This document shows positions 42,483 through 52,449 of a stretch of 64,000 bases of DNA, piece by piece. The stretch's first letter is position 1. Every line of letters begins with the position of its first letter. A program made the translations under genes and the position numbers. The DNA comes from Sabellastarte sp. h YS-2021. Taxonomy: Eukaryota > Annelida > Polychaeta > Sabellida > Sabellidae. The notes beneath the pieces were generated by a model, which was not told where the DNA came from, ran no database searches, and saw only the letters and a program-made list of their open reading frames with translations. Location of the stretch: assembly GCA_964017235.1 (NCBI GenBank), contig OZ024936.1, positions 38,462,040-38,526,039 of the forward strand. The letters run 5' to 3'.

Positions 42483-43178
42483 TTGCCCATTTCGCAAAAT
42501 AGGCAAATGACTTGCACATATCATGAAATAGGCAATTTATCAAGTATTTGCTGGCTGAAATTGCAGAATCCCCCTGGCAGAAGTAGAAATATGGAAATTT
42601 TGTGTGAAATAAGACTAATAAATATTTATGAATATGAAGTCATGAATACAAATTACAAACTCACTAAGGGAGATTACATTTGGTCAGGGTCGACAAAGTC
42701 GACAATATAAAGTAGATGGACAAGCTTTCAAATTTCTTAATATTTATAGTATTTTGTCGACTTTGTCGACCTGTCGACCAATTGCTAATATATAAATAAA
42801 AATCTCTCTCCAATTTGTCCACCTTGTTATCATTTGAACTTCTATTACTTTGTCGACCTGTCGACCAGTTGGTAATTATGTATGCTATATATACATTTCT
42901 TTGTCCATTTTGTTGACCAATTACTGATATATAAATATATGTGTGTATCTGTATGTCAACTTTGTCGACCTCGGTGACCAGGGATTTATTTGAACTTATA
43001 TTGTTGACCCTGTCTATCCTATGTATTTCATAATATTACCTAATTAGCATAATTACACCAATTATTATTTATCTATTCTTATAGATTTTCTAATTATCAT
43101 ATTTTTACTTCCATCAGGGGGATTCTACAGTCGCACCTATTTGCTTGGGTCGCCTATTTTATGAAATGGGCAATACCA
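42483..43178. mobile_element. Inverted-repeat element (MITE-like) with GTCGAC-rich core
   Basis: Ends tttgcccatttcgcaaaata / tattttatgaaatgggcaat are inverse to each other. Second arm: gcagaatccccctggcagaa (42565) versus tccatcagggggattctaca (43112) inverted. The core (42680-43020) has at least six copies of (g)tcgacctgtcgacca or tttgtcgac separated by attg.taatatataaat. No coding frame; no clear target duplication. Confidence 0.7.
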
Positions 43179-43649
43179 TGCATGAAAAATAAATTTTCAT
43201 GCATAAGAGTATTATGATCTGCTACATAAAAAGCTGACTATAACATACATAAAACAACAGCATTTTACGTTTTATTACCTATGAGGGAACATAGTTAGCA
43301 CTTTGGAGAAAATGCCATAGTGTACCCAAATTTGGTATGGATATGACAAGATAAAGGCTTTGAGAGAATAACCTCAAAATGAGAGCTAAGATTCAAAACG
43401 AGGCGTCTATCTTAAAATAGCAAGACTTTCAACATTAGAAAAGTCTAAGTGATAAACTTTAACTATAAGCAGTATTTATTGCTGAGCATGAATACTTAAA
43501 ACCTTTTATGTTAAAAGAGGTACTGTCAATGGTCTTGCAGCTTTGTTAAAGTTTCATTCAAAGGGTGCACATCATGACTATGCCAAATACATTTAGTTTT
43601 TTAGCTTGTGACAAGAGCTACTGTTGGAAATGTTGAGCGACATCAAATA
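43179..43649. other. Unassigned stretch
   Basis: No supported gene. Its right end may be decayed upstream sequence of the ATPase-like remnant that follows; I could not read a P-loop (GxxGxGKT) in any frame. Confidence 0.4.
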
Positions 43650-44037
43650 TTAAAACACAAGGATAGCCATATTTTGCAAACACCAATTACCTCTACACTG
43701 GCAACCACTGTATGACACACTGAAGATGATTGTAAAGCCAAAAATAGAATTAATTAGAGGTATTCCAGATGATGCAGACAGCTTCTTCTATAGAGGCAAC
43801 AATAATCTCATTGTTTTAGATTATATGATGGACATAGCCGGAAATAACAAGGCAGTGTCTGATTTATTCATAGAAGGCTCTCATCAGTGAAACTTAAGCA
43901 TCATTAATTTAACTCAGTCACTTTTTCCAAAGGGCCAAAATAGTGTAACACAATGAAGGAACACAAAATATTTAAAAATATTCAAATAGCCCATGTCTCA
44001 GGATTAAACAGCACAGCTTGACAGGTTTATTCAAAGG
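43650..44037 (+). pseudogene. Remnant resembling a virus-type DNA-packaging ATPase
   Basis: One frame, interrupted by a few stops: WQPLYDTLKMIVKPKIEL (about 43695), IRGIPDD, a hydrophobic Walker-B-like strand NNLIVLDYMMDIAG (about 43815), LFIEGSHQ (43864), then NLSIINLTQSLFPKGQNS (43893). The order (WQPLYD, IPDD, hydrophobic-Asp strand, F.GSHH-like, TQ.LF..G) is what I recall from packaging-ATPase-like proteins of Polinton/adintovirus-type elements in invertebrates. The second acidic residue after the Walker-B strand is Tyr here, and no P-loop is visible. It is cut on the right by a Penelope end. The family call is from memory and tentative; the coding signal is clear. Confidence 0.5.
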
Positions 44038-44237
44038 TAATAAAGTTTTGCTGCTAAGCTCTTTTAAATATCCATATAAAATAATAAACAAAGTGAAAAC
44101 AAAGATCATATGAAATAAATTTATTTGAGCTTTCAGAGCTTCACGCCTTCATCAGAAATAAATTACACTTATTTAAATTTGAAAAAAAAAAAATTTATGT
44201 GTAAATAAACAAAATTACATCACAATGACATTTTTAA
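44038..44237 (-). mobile_element. Penelope family-1 end, target of the Harbinger insertion
   Basis: Minus strand: ttgctgctaagctcttttaa, hammerhead-like core, then the 3' region to acaatgacatttttaa. The continuation of the same 3' region (taaacaaaccaaatcatgtc) lies at 48336, after the Harbinger element. Confidence 0.75.
44118..44164 (-). ncRNA. Hammerhead ribozyme candidate with 9-bp helix I
   Basis: Minus strand: AATTTATTT, CTGATGA, stem (AGGCG/GCTCT imperfect), GAAA, AGCT, C, AAATAAATT. Helix I arms (44118-44126 and 44156-44164) are perfectly complementary over nine bases, which pure drift would not keep. Helix II is weakened by substitutions. Confidence 0.6.
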
Positions 44238-44505
44238 TATATAGGCCAGTTACACTTACACAGATACCCCATGGATATAGGCCACAGTTTCATATCTGGA
44301 AACTGCCAAGGAATCTGTTGTGGATCGTGGGGTTTGGGGAGGAAGAATGTTAGAAAAGTGAATGATTTATGGACACGTCACGGATAACTCTCCGGATGAT
44401 AGGGATGCCACAAGGACGTTAGGGATGCATTGTGTTGCTTGCAGATGACCTCTGGATACTCCTCCATGGCGCAAAGACCCCAGGACACACCAGGAGAACA
44501 TAGGT

Positions 44506-44766
44506 ATTCCAAGTTAATAAAGTTATGCTGCTTCGCTCTTTTAAATATCCATATAAAATAATAAACAAAGTAAAAACCAAGACCATATAAAATAAATACA
44601 TTTATTTGAGCTTCCAGAGCTTTACTCCATCAGAAATAGATTACCATTGTTTAAATTTGAATTTAAATTTTTATTTCTGATGAAGGATTGAAGCTCCGAA
44701 AGCTCAAATAAATTTAATTATTTTATATGCTCTTGGTTTTTATTCTGTTTATTATTCTATAAGGAC
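44506..44766. mobile_element. 261-bp Penelope fold-back insert in Harbinger
   Basis: Flanked by aacatagg (44498-44505 and 44767-44774). Minus-strand arm tattccaagttaataaag...catcagaaatag and plus-strand arm ttatttctgatgaaggatt...tattattctata face each other, each with a hammerhead-like core. No coding sequence: it consists of PLE ends only. Confidence 0.75.
44668..44714 (+). ncRNA. Hammerhead-like core, family 1 (fold-back insert)
   Basis: TTTATTT, CTGATGA, GGAT/CTCC, GAAA, AGCT, C (44705), AAATAAA. Seven-pair helix I. The opposing minus-strand core (44608-44633) is damaged (deleted within helix II). Confidence 0.55.
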
Positions 44767-44836
44767 AACATAGGGATGCATCAGGACATCTCAAGGACAC
44801 CCTGGATGGGTTTACAGACCTAGGGGTCACTCAAGG

Positions 44837-46116
44837 ATGGGGTTTATGGATCTTTATTTTTTTCGCCGATGTCAGCTTATCGATGAGGATATTCAATATA
44901 TTGATCGGTTCAGGCCTTGGCCAACCTGGGCAGAGCTCGAAGAAGAGGGTCAGTACAGCAGACCGATGCCAATGCACCACTTAGATGACCCTATGGCATA
45001 TAGAAACTTCATCCAGATGCCACCTGAGCTCTATCAAGAACTGGAGCAGAGAATCACTGCTCAGTTTCAGAGGGACAGGACCTTGATGAGAGATCCCCGT
45101 GAGCCCAGGAGTCAAGTTGGTGGTCAAGTTGGACATCTCGCCACTGGTGACAGCTACACCACTCTGCAGTATGCTTTCAGGGTGGCCAGTCTAACCATTG
45201 AGAAGTTTGTGCCGGAGGTCTGTGATGCTATCACCAGGGCCTATCGAGATCAGGTGATGCGGTGCCCCACATTCCCAGAGGATTGGTTGCTGGTTGAGTC
45301 TGTCTTCCGCCTGAGGTGGAACTTTCCACATACCCTGGGTGTCTTGGATGGAAGGAATATTCCACAAGGGGGAGGCAGCCTCTTCCTCAACAACAAGTTT
45401 GGTTTTACGTCGCTTTCAACACTGTACAGGTCATATCACGACGGGTAGTTGGAAGGGCAGAGGAAACCAGTACATATAGTTCGCTAGGGTTCTGTACTGT
45501 AAACTGCCGACCAACGGCAAGCAACTACCAGCTTTCCCACTTACGGACATGACTGGGATCGAACCCCGGCCGCAGAGGTGGGAGGCAAGAGTGTTACCAC
45601 TCTGCCACCGTGGCCCCCCCGCAACAACAAGGGCTTCCACTCAATTGTACTCTTGGCCCTGGTGGATGGACATTCCGAGTTCCCGTGGGTGGACATGGGG
45701 GACCCGGGTCAACTTCAGATGCGCAGATTTTCAAGCACACCGATTTGAGGCACAAAGTAAAGGACAGCAGCATCAGCTTCCCTGACAGTGAATCTCCGAG
45801 GATTGGTGGACCAAAGGTGAACTTTTTCCTTCTCAGGGACAACGCATTCCCCCTCATGCTTTGGCCCTACTCCAACCATAGTATGAACTTAAAGGAGATG
45901 GTCTTCAACTATAGGATCAGGCGTGAAAGAACTGTCATAGAGAATGCCTTTGGGATCCTGATGTTTCGTTTTAGGATTTTTCAGAGCCCGCTGCAGCAGG
46001 AGCACCCGGTGGTCAACAGGATTGTCATGGCCTGCCTAGTACTGCACAACCTACTGAGGATAAGATACCCCACAACTCAACAGGAAGACTTTGGGGGAGG
46101 GCCAGCGTACATCTAA
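44837..46116 (+). pseudogene. PIF/Harbinger DDE transposase, split by a SINE
   Basis: Nuclease that cuts and pastes the element (DDE_Tnp_4 type). Starts MDLYFFRRCQLIDEDIQYID; first catalytic Asp in LGVLDGRNI (about 45345); after the SINE the frame goes on with LLALVDGHSEF, then WVDMGDPG and, after a one-base frame change near 45710, STSDAQIF (second Asp region); the Glu in RRERTVIENAFGILMFRFRI (about 45930). It ends at 46116. With the SINE (45398-45621) and one copy of its duplication removed, the two halves join at LNNK-GFHS. One further frameshift (near 45710) shows that the gene is dead apart from the SINE. Confidence 0.88.
45398..45621 (-). mobile_element. tRNA-derived SINE in the transposase gene
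   Basis: Flanked by caacaacaag (45388-45397 and 45622-45631). Minus strand: gggggccacggtggcagagt (A box tggcagagtgg), ggttcgatccc (B box, 45555-45565), unrelated body, and the tail gttgaaagcgacgtaaaacc. RNA polymerase III boxes with the usual spacing, and a 10-bp target duplication. Confidence 0.9.
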
Positions 46117-47528
46117 TGTCTGGCATTGTAATGGGTGGTGACATGACACACAGCTGTGATGATGAAGTGGTGCTCTGTGATGTTTGCTGTTGTGATGTTT
46201 GCTGACTGTGTTGCTGTGTGGGCTGCTGCTGCTACTGTATTGGCTGCTGTGACTTAATGGAATGCTGTGGTTGAATTGCCTGCTGCTGCTGTATCGGCTG
46301 CAAGTGTTGCTGTGGCTGCATGCTTTGCTATGGAGTGTCTCCATGGATCTGCTGCTGAAATGGTGCATGTGGCTGAGTGAATGTCTGTTGAAAGTGCTGC
46401 TGTGACTTCTGTAATGGCTGCTGTGCAAGCCGTTGCAGTATGTCTGTTGCATCTGCTGATGTGGTGCCTGCATCTGTGTGTGAGACACTGGGTAATGGTG
46501 TGACGTCGAAGTTTGGCTGTAGGTGACGGTCTGCACCATGCTCGTGCCCATTCCGTGTTGGTACCTTTGGTGCTGCTTGTCCCTACGTTTAAGTCTCATC
46601 AATAAGTTGAATGTCTCTTGTTGAAATTCAGCATTGAGTCGCTTCTCAGTTGTACCACCTCCACTTTCAGAAAGTCACAGAAGCCCAATCTTGGGTTATC
46701 AGGCTTGTCTTCAAACTTTTTCACCATAGTGTCTTTTAACTCAGTTATCCCCCTCTGTGATTTGGCAAGAGCTGCTTGGAGGTCTGAATCTGCTAAACTT
46801 GACTTCACACTGACAGCACGTGAGCGGGTTGTAGGTGCATGTGTATCCAGGTGCGAGGTGTCTGAGGGGTCACAAGTTGACTCTGGATGAGAAGTACTCT
46901 GGAGAAGCAGCCCTGAATTCACTTTTTGCTGTAAGATGGTGCACAATGTGGTCCCTGAGGAAGTCAAAATTGTTTCTGCCTCTCTGTCAGCAGTGGTTCC
47001 CCCTGGCCAGACTTCATGTGAGTGACTTTCCCGAGTGTGAGCTTGCTCTGGAACCACTTTTGACAGCCATCTTTATCCAAAATGTTCCCCTCACAAAACT
47101 TTGTCCACACAGCCTCCCTCTTGGCCCTATCCTTGTAGTCCATTAAACGCTTGTAGAGAATTTCATTGTCACACAGAAAGTCCACTAACTTCTGTTCCTG
47201 CTCAACATTGAAAAGAACTGGGGGTTTGTTGCTCCATTTGTCAGCCTTTGTCCTTGCCTGTCCCCTTGCCCTTCTGTGTATTAGCTGTCGCAGGTTGTGT
47301 ATCCTCATCACTTGTATCCAATTTGTGCTGTGTCTCCAGCCCAATGTCACCCTGTTCTGTATCCGACACCTCCAGAGGATCCTTCACTCCCACAACCAAC
47401 TCCTCCACCACAGCTCCCTGCTGAGTCTCTGGTACACAATTCATCCACCTCTGGACTCCTGGGCCTGGTGGACATCCCTCTGTCTCCTGACTGCCTCTGC
47501 TCTTGAACTTTGGTGTCATTTTACACAA
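46117..47528 (-). pseudogene. Harbinger-associated MADF/Myb-like DNA-binding protein
   Basis: Divergent second gene of PIF/Harbinger elements, which binds the element ends and partners the transposase. Minus strand, in pieces. N-terminal acidic part (47528-47241: MCKMTPKFKSRGSQETEG; ETQHKLDTSDEDTQ). Then (47230-46964) the trihelix: LFNVEQEQKLVDFLCDNEIL, YKRLMDYKDRAKREAVWTKF, KDGCQKWFQSKLTLGKVTHM, with the spaced aromatic residues of MADF/Myb-SANT domains. A Ser/Thr-rich linker (47057-46700) and an Arg/Gln-rich tail (LMRLKRRDKQHQRYQ) follow, the latter running into His/Ser- or Gln-rich low complexity (46550-46117). Frame changes near 47240, 46970 and 46620. Confidence 0.75.
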
Positions 47529-48322
47529 GTATTCACCAAATTTCCTATTTTCAAAAAAGTAAAACCTCTAAAATTTTGACTAAATATGTATGCCAGCAAA
47601 ATATATCCTCAAACATATACAGTAAAAGCTGTAAAGTTCTAAAAATTCATGTATTCTCAAGATGCCAATGCAAATATGAGCAAAACCCAAGCCAAGTGCC
47701 CTTTATATAGGCTTTCGCGCATAAGAAAGCGTCTTTCCGTAAGTTTCTAAGTGTCATGGGAAACTACAATTGTATCCGTAAACTCCGTTGTTATTGTCAT
47801 TGAGGCATCATTTTCGTCTGTATACACCATCCCTATTGTCCATGAATAGATCTGTTGATATCCATGCATATCTGCAGACAAATTACATATCTGTGACCTT
47901 CTTCATGGACCATCCCTATTGGTACATGTGATTTTCGGCAATGTTCATTAACTTCCGGTGGTGTCTTTACAGCCTCCGAACACTCTCCGGGAATATCCGT
48001 AGACATTTTCTGAGCCATTATTGGCACAGATGAGTCAAGGATGTCCCGGATGCCACTAGGAGATCTACAGGTGTTGTAAGGACACTACGGATGACATACA
48101 GATCGGTTGCGGATATTAATTACACCTGGCATCCGCAAACCTTTTTACGGAAAAATTCAAGCAGTTTGATTTTTCCATGGCATTCCCATGGACACTTCAC
48201 ATCGGTGATGGATGCCACAAGGATATTATGGACGTGTTCACAGATGAAAAATATTATCTGTAAATCACTCACAATTTTTCATATTTTGTAACCTGCCGCG
48301 ATCCGGCGGTACATCCGGCTAT
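47529..48322. other. Harbinger right non-coding part
   Basis: No gene. Several subterminal variants of tccgta/ggatgcc/cggat motifs (47730-48300) resemble those at 44340-44470 on the left side; such repeats often bind the transposase partner. Confidence 0.5.
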
Positions 48323-48335
48323 GTGTAACTGGGGC

Positions 48336-48446
48336 TAAACAAACCAAATCATGTCATTATTACTTAAAACACATATTTAGTTATGAATCACAAAATGATG
48401 TCACAAAAAATACTTTTTACTGTGAAGTCACAAAAATCTAAATTTC
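48336..48446 (-). mobile_element. Continuation of the Harbinger-split Penelope 3' region
   Basis: taaacaaaccaaatcatgtc, attattacttaaaacacata and gatgtcacaaaaaata continue the 3' region interrupted at 44237. It ends at about 48446, where the strand of the Penelope sequence flips. Confidence 0.7.
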
Positions 48447-48970
48447 CCACGGACAATGGAATGTTATCTCTCTTACAATTTGTTTAATTTGAATTATTTT
48501 GTTGAGGATATTGATTTTCATTGTAACAGTTAAAATTGTGTGAAATTAAGAAATTTTGAATTTTTGACAATATATAGTAAAATTTTAAAAATTTTTAAAA
48601 ATTTAAAAATTTTCTATTTTGTGACATCATAGTGAAAAATTGAAAAAAAAAATTGGGTTTTTGTGACGTCATGGTAAAAAATACTTTTTTGTAACGTCAT
48701 CTTAAGATTTATGATGTAAATATGACTATATATGTATTTTGAGTAATAATGGCATGATTTTGGTTTGTTTCAACGTCATTGTGATGTAATTTTCTTTATA
48801 AAGATCTTTTTTTCAAATTTAAACAATTGTAATTTATTTCTGATGAAGGAGTGAAGCTCTGAAAGCTCAAATAAATTTATTTATTTTATATGCTCTTTGT
48901 TTTTACTTTGTTTATTATTTTATATTGATATTTAAAAGAGCGAAGCAGCAAAACTTTATTAACTTGGAAT
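48447..48970 (+). mobile_element. Penelope family-1 3' end, plus strand
   Basis: ggacaatggaatgttatctc, AT-rich region with tgacgtca motifs, hammerhead core, end block ctctttgtttttactttg, agagcgaagcagcaaaac. It runs straight into the Ngaro remnant. Confidence 0.75.
48831..48877 (+). ncRNA. Hammerhead ribozyme candidate, best in the window
   Basis: Helix I: AATTTATTT (48831-48839) pairs perfectly with AAATAAATT (48869-48877). Core CTGATGA (48840-48846), one extra A, helix II GGAG...CTCT (one G-U pair), GAAA (48861-48864), then the self-complementary AGCT (48864-48867), then C (48868) as the cleavage base. Helix III is too short to close in one molecule; two molecules could pair through AGCT. 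Hammerheads in Penelope ends are established knowledge. Confidence 0.7.
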
Positions 48971-50481
48971 GATTATGAATTCGGCTTTATCCCTCTCGGT
49001 GAGTTACAGGAAGCCACATCTGGGGTGATCAATGAATTGTCTGATTACTGTCCAATAAAAGCTCACAAAATGCTTGCACAATTTGGTAAACCAATTTTTT
49101 TACAGGCAAGAATTAAAGTTGACACTCCAGCTATTGGGATACCCAGTTGATGGATCTCCTTAGATTGCCCCCCTTCAGTTGGAAGGCCAGAATCATACAT
49201 CTGCGATTGACTATCCCAATGACATAGAAGCATACTTAGAGGAAAAAAGTTTTAATGCTATTGTAGGACCATTTCAAAATCATCCTTGCCCCAATGGTCA
49301 TATATCCCCTTTATGTCAAGAGAGAAGCCAGACTCTAATAACAGGTGGGTCATAATTGATCTCAACTGGCCTTTGGATCAGTCTGTAAATTCAGGTATTG
49401 ACAAAACTTCTTATCTGGGCACAGATTTCACCCTAGTCCTCCCAACAGTGGATCACATCACTGATAGGCTAAAAATTTTGCTAGGTTTACAGTGGTGTCA
49501 CATCTACATCAACACCTGCATTCTGTTTGGAAGTCATCATGGTTCCCAAATTTTTCAGCACGTCAGCGATGCTGTGCATTTCGTGATACATTGCACGGGC
49601 CATAGCATTATTAATTACGTCGACGATTAAGTCAGAATCGGCATTCCGTCTGACAGAAAACGCTTATATGACCATTTATATGACCTCCTTGAGTACTTAG
49701 TCTCACTATCAGCCAGAAGAAGTTGGTACCTTCCAGCACCTCAGCTGTATGTCTGGGCATTGAAATCAACACAGAGAAGGGTTCAATCTCAATTCTTCAC
49801 TTAAAACTGCGTCAGATTTGTGATACTGTCAGTGAATGGAAAAATAGAAAATTTTGCACAAAGCGTCAGCTTCAGTCGCTTCTAGGCCATTTACTGTACA
49901 TTCATAAGTGTGTGAAGCCAGCTCGCTATTTTTTAATAGAATGCTTCAACTACTCAGAGAATATCATGGTCAAATCCGAATCCATTTGAATCCTGAATTC
50001 CACAGAGATCTTAGGTGGTTTGAGTGGTTTCTCCCTCTTTACAATGGCATCGTGTATGACCATCAAAAACTGACCATCAAGTATGTTTAGATGCATGTCT
50101 GCAAGGTCTGGGGGTGTCTGTGAGAATGTGGTCTACCATCTGCCCATACCACTTGGGTTCAAGGGTTTGAATATAGTGCATCTTGAGATGCTAAATATAT
50201 TAGTAGCAGTAAAACTATTTTGTACCCATTGGAAGGAAATGAATATTCTTATTCATTGTGACAATTTTGGAGTAGTAAATGTCCTTAGGTCAGACAGAGC
50301 CCGAGATCCCTACCTGGCTGCTTGTGCCAACAATATTTGGCAGTGGGCAGCTACCCACGATATAAGTTTTACTTATACTCATGTTTCAGGCAAAAGCAAC
50401 AGAACTCCTGATCTGTCTAAGTGGACCAATAGTCCTTCAAATGTAGCTGGGCTTACTGTTCTGGTCCCAAGCCCAATATGA
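48971..50481 (+). pseudogene. Ngaro-type element: reverse transcriptase-RNase H remnant
   Basis: Different YR retroelement lineage from the DIRS copies. Upstream block: LSDYCPIKAHKMLAQFGKP, DYPNDIEAYLEEKSFNAIVG. RT: NNRWVIIDLNWP (49340), SVNSGIDKTSYLGTDF, and a damaged second half where the usual ..LPFG segment reads LFGSHHGSQIFQ, then INYVDD (49610). After a frame change: CLGIEINTEKGSI and KRQLQSLLGHLLYIHKCVKPAR (49870). RNase H: NIVHLEMLNILVAVKLF (Glu, about 50170), IHCDNFGVVNVL (Asp, 50250), HVSGKSNRTPDLSKW (50380; Asp). The motif-A Asp (DLQDAYRHIPI-like) lies in a damaged stretch (QWCHIYIN). At least five frameshifts or stops. Confidence 0.78.
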
Positions 50482-50539
50482 AGCCCTAGAAATTGATGCT
50501 GAAATCTAACATTTACTATGCTTTGTTTCAGATAACCAA

Positions 50540-51500
50540 AAACTGAAGAGGCTGTCCATAAAAGCAAATGCCCAACTGAAAGATGCATTCAGGCCTTCAA
50601 CATCCAAAGCTTATGGTATGATGTTCAGAACTTTTGTCAGTTTCTGTGTGTATACGAGTATTGCTGTTGAAAGTATTGATGTAAGTGATCTTTTGGCCTT
50701 CTTGAAATGTTTAAAACACAATGAAATATCAGTAAATATGTTGGCTAACTACTTGGCAGCCATAAAAGCCAAATTCAGTGTACTTGGTTTCAATGCTTCC
50801 GTTCTAGATGACAAAAGGTTAAAGTATTACCTGAGATCTATCAGTCTGCTTGTCCACCAAAAACATTATTTCAGTAAAGACCCTGGACAAGATAGTACAT
50901 TGCTGTGATACATTGTATATAGGCGCCATTTTTAAAGCTGTATTTCTGGTGTCATTTTGGGGATTTTTAGGCTATCTAATTTAGCCCCTCATTTATTCTC
51001 CACCTTTGAAATATCCAGGCACCTTGCTGATGGTGGTATCTTCTACTCCAATTCTCCAAAAAATTGTCAAAATTTTAGTAAAATGGACTAAGACTCTCAA
51101 GACCCATGATAAAATTAAAGTTATCACACTACCTAGGCTGGGCAAAAGTCCACTTTGTCCCTACCATGCTTTGAAAAAAAAAGACATAGCAATGTATAAC
51201 CTATCAGAAAATCAACCTGTCTTTCAATATAAATATTCTGTGGGATAGAAAGTTCTGATCGACTCAAAAATTAGAAAGACTTTGTCACTCATTAATTCAA
51301 AACTCCATTTTCCACCTCATTTCTTTACCTTCCATGCTTTCCGGTGTTCAGGTGTCTCCCTGGCCTTTAATGCCAATGTCCCCTTGCAAGAAGTCAAGGT
51401 GCAGGGCACCTGGACGCCGGATTGCATTTGGTGGTACATTCAGAACAAAACTAGACACTCACTGGTTGCCCGCACCTTTCAAAATATGCTGGCTGTCTGA
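50540..51500 (+). pseudogene. Ngaro-type tyrosine recombinase
   Basis: N-terminal domain: LKRLSIKANAQLKDAFRPST, YGMMFRTFVSFCVYT, NMLANYLAAIKAKF (50540-50800). Catalytic domain: GIFRLSNLAPH (Arg, about 50965), KVITLPRLGKSPLCPYHALK (51118), FHAFRCSG (His and Arg, about 51327), GTWTPDCIWWYI (Trp and Tyr, about 51400), ending NMLAV at 51500. All catalytic residues can be read, but frame changes lie near 50885-51006 and 51245, and a stop near 50907. Less decayed than the RT half before it. Confidence 0.8.
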
Positions 51501-52449
51501 TAAATGCTGATAAATGTGTGGTTTGGGTTTGAGGGATTTTTTCATATTATGTAAATTTTTACATGGGGTAATTTCCTATGTCCATCTCAGCCACACATAC
51601 TCTTACCCAACCATCCTACATGTCTCGGAACTGATTTCTATGAAATTCACAATATAAGTTTATTCACTCCTACATCAAATTGAATAAAAATTCACTTTTA
51701 CTAAATGTGTACCTCTGATCAGTGTGACCTTGTGCTGACCTTTACCAAAAATATGACCTCGGGTCAGACTGACGGCAGTCTGACCTATGACCTAATATGA
51801 CTTCTTGAACTTGCAAGAGTCACACTGAGATTGTGTCCAGTATTTAAATGTTTGTATCATTTGTATTTACTCTATAAACAAATGTACATGTATACTAACA
51901 TCATGTGTAATTTTGTGGGATCTACAAATTATTTAGTATTAAAATGTGTATGCTTATTGTATATGTTATAACTATACACTTGTTACTTGTAATAAACATG
52001 AGTACCCTCATCTGTTGTCACTGTGTTAGGGAACTTTTGGGGGACTGCACTATAGTAACTCTTTCCCACAAGTTAGCAAGTCATTACCACAAGATACTAA
52101 GTGGATAGCAAGTCATTCAAAAGAGTTACTAAGTCATTCTTTGATGCCAATGTACAGACAGTTTCTTTGAACATCATATCTGTAATGTTTTGATCTAAAA
52201 TGCCCTGTTATAATTCTCCACTAAAATATAATAGTGCATTGTGTATTCCATATATATATATATCTATCTGGATAATCCAGGTTATGAGTCAGAGTTATTA
52301 TGAAGGGGTTCCCCAGCATGGTATATGAGAGTGTGACTACATATATACATTGAATAAAAGTGGTTTAGTTAAATCTGTGTAGTTCTTAAATGAGAAGAGA
52401 TAATCTTACAATACCTAACTTATACTGAGGGAACAACATAATGTCTTGT
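51501..52449. other. Non-coding stretch, probably Ngaro 3' part then unrelated DNA
   Basis: Contains repeated gtgacctt/tgacctatgacct strings at 51720-51800 and a (ta)n run at 52252. No terminal repeat was recognised. Confidence 0.45.

Larger units (their letters stand above)
44238..48335. mobile_element. PIF/Harbinger transposon
   Basis: Flanked by TAA (44235-44237 and 48336-48338), the 3-bp duplication expected of PIF/Harbinger. Ends: ggccagttacac (44244-44255) and gtgtaactggggc (48323-48335), inverse apart from two bases; the left end has six extra bases (tatata). It carries a DDE transposase on the plus strand and a MADF/Myb-like gene on the minus strand. It is inserted in a Penelope 3' region, which continues on both sides. 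It holds a SINE and a Penelope fold-back insert. Confidence 0.85.

Noticed and set aside
42680-43020. CRISPR-like array of spaced GTCGAC palindromes
   Set aside because: Eukaryotic context, irregular spacing, spacers themselves repeated, and it lies inside an inverted-repeat element.
46051-46602. 183-codon His/Ser-rich open frame on the minus strand
   Set aside because: Low-complexity readout of a CAG/CTG-like repeat behind the MADF/Myb-like gene; only its first 20 or so residues fit that gene's tail.
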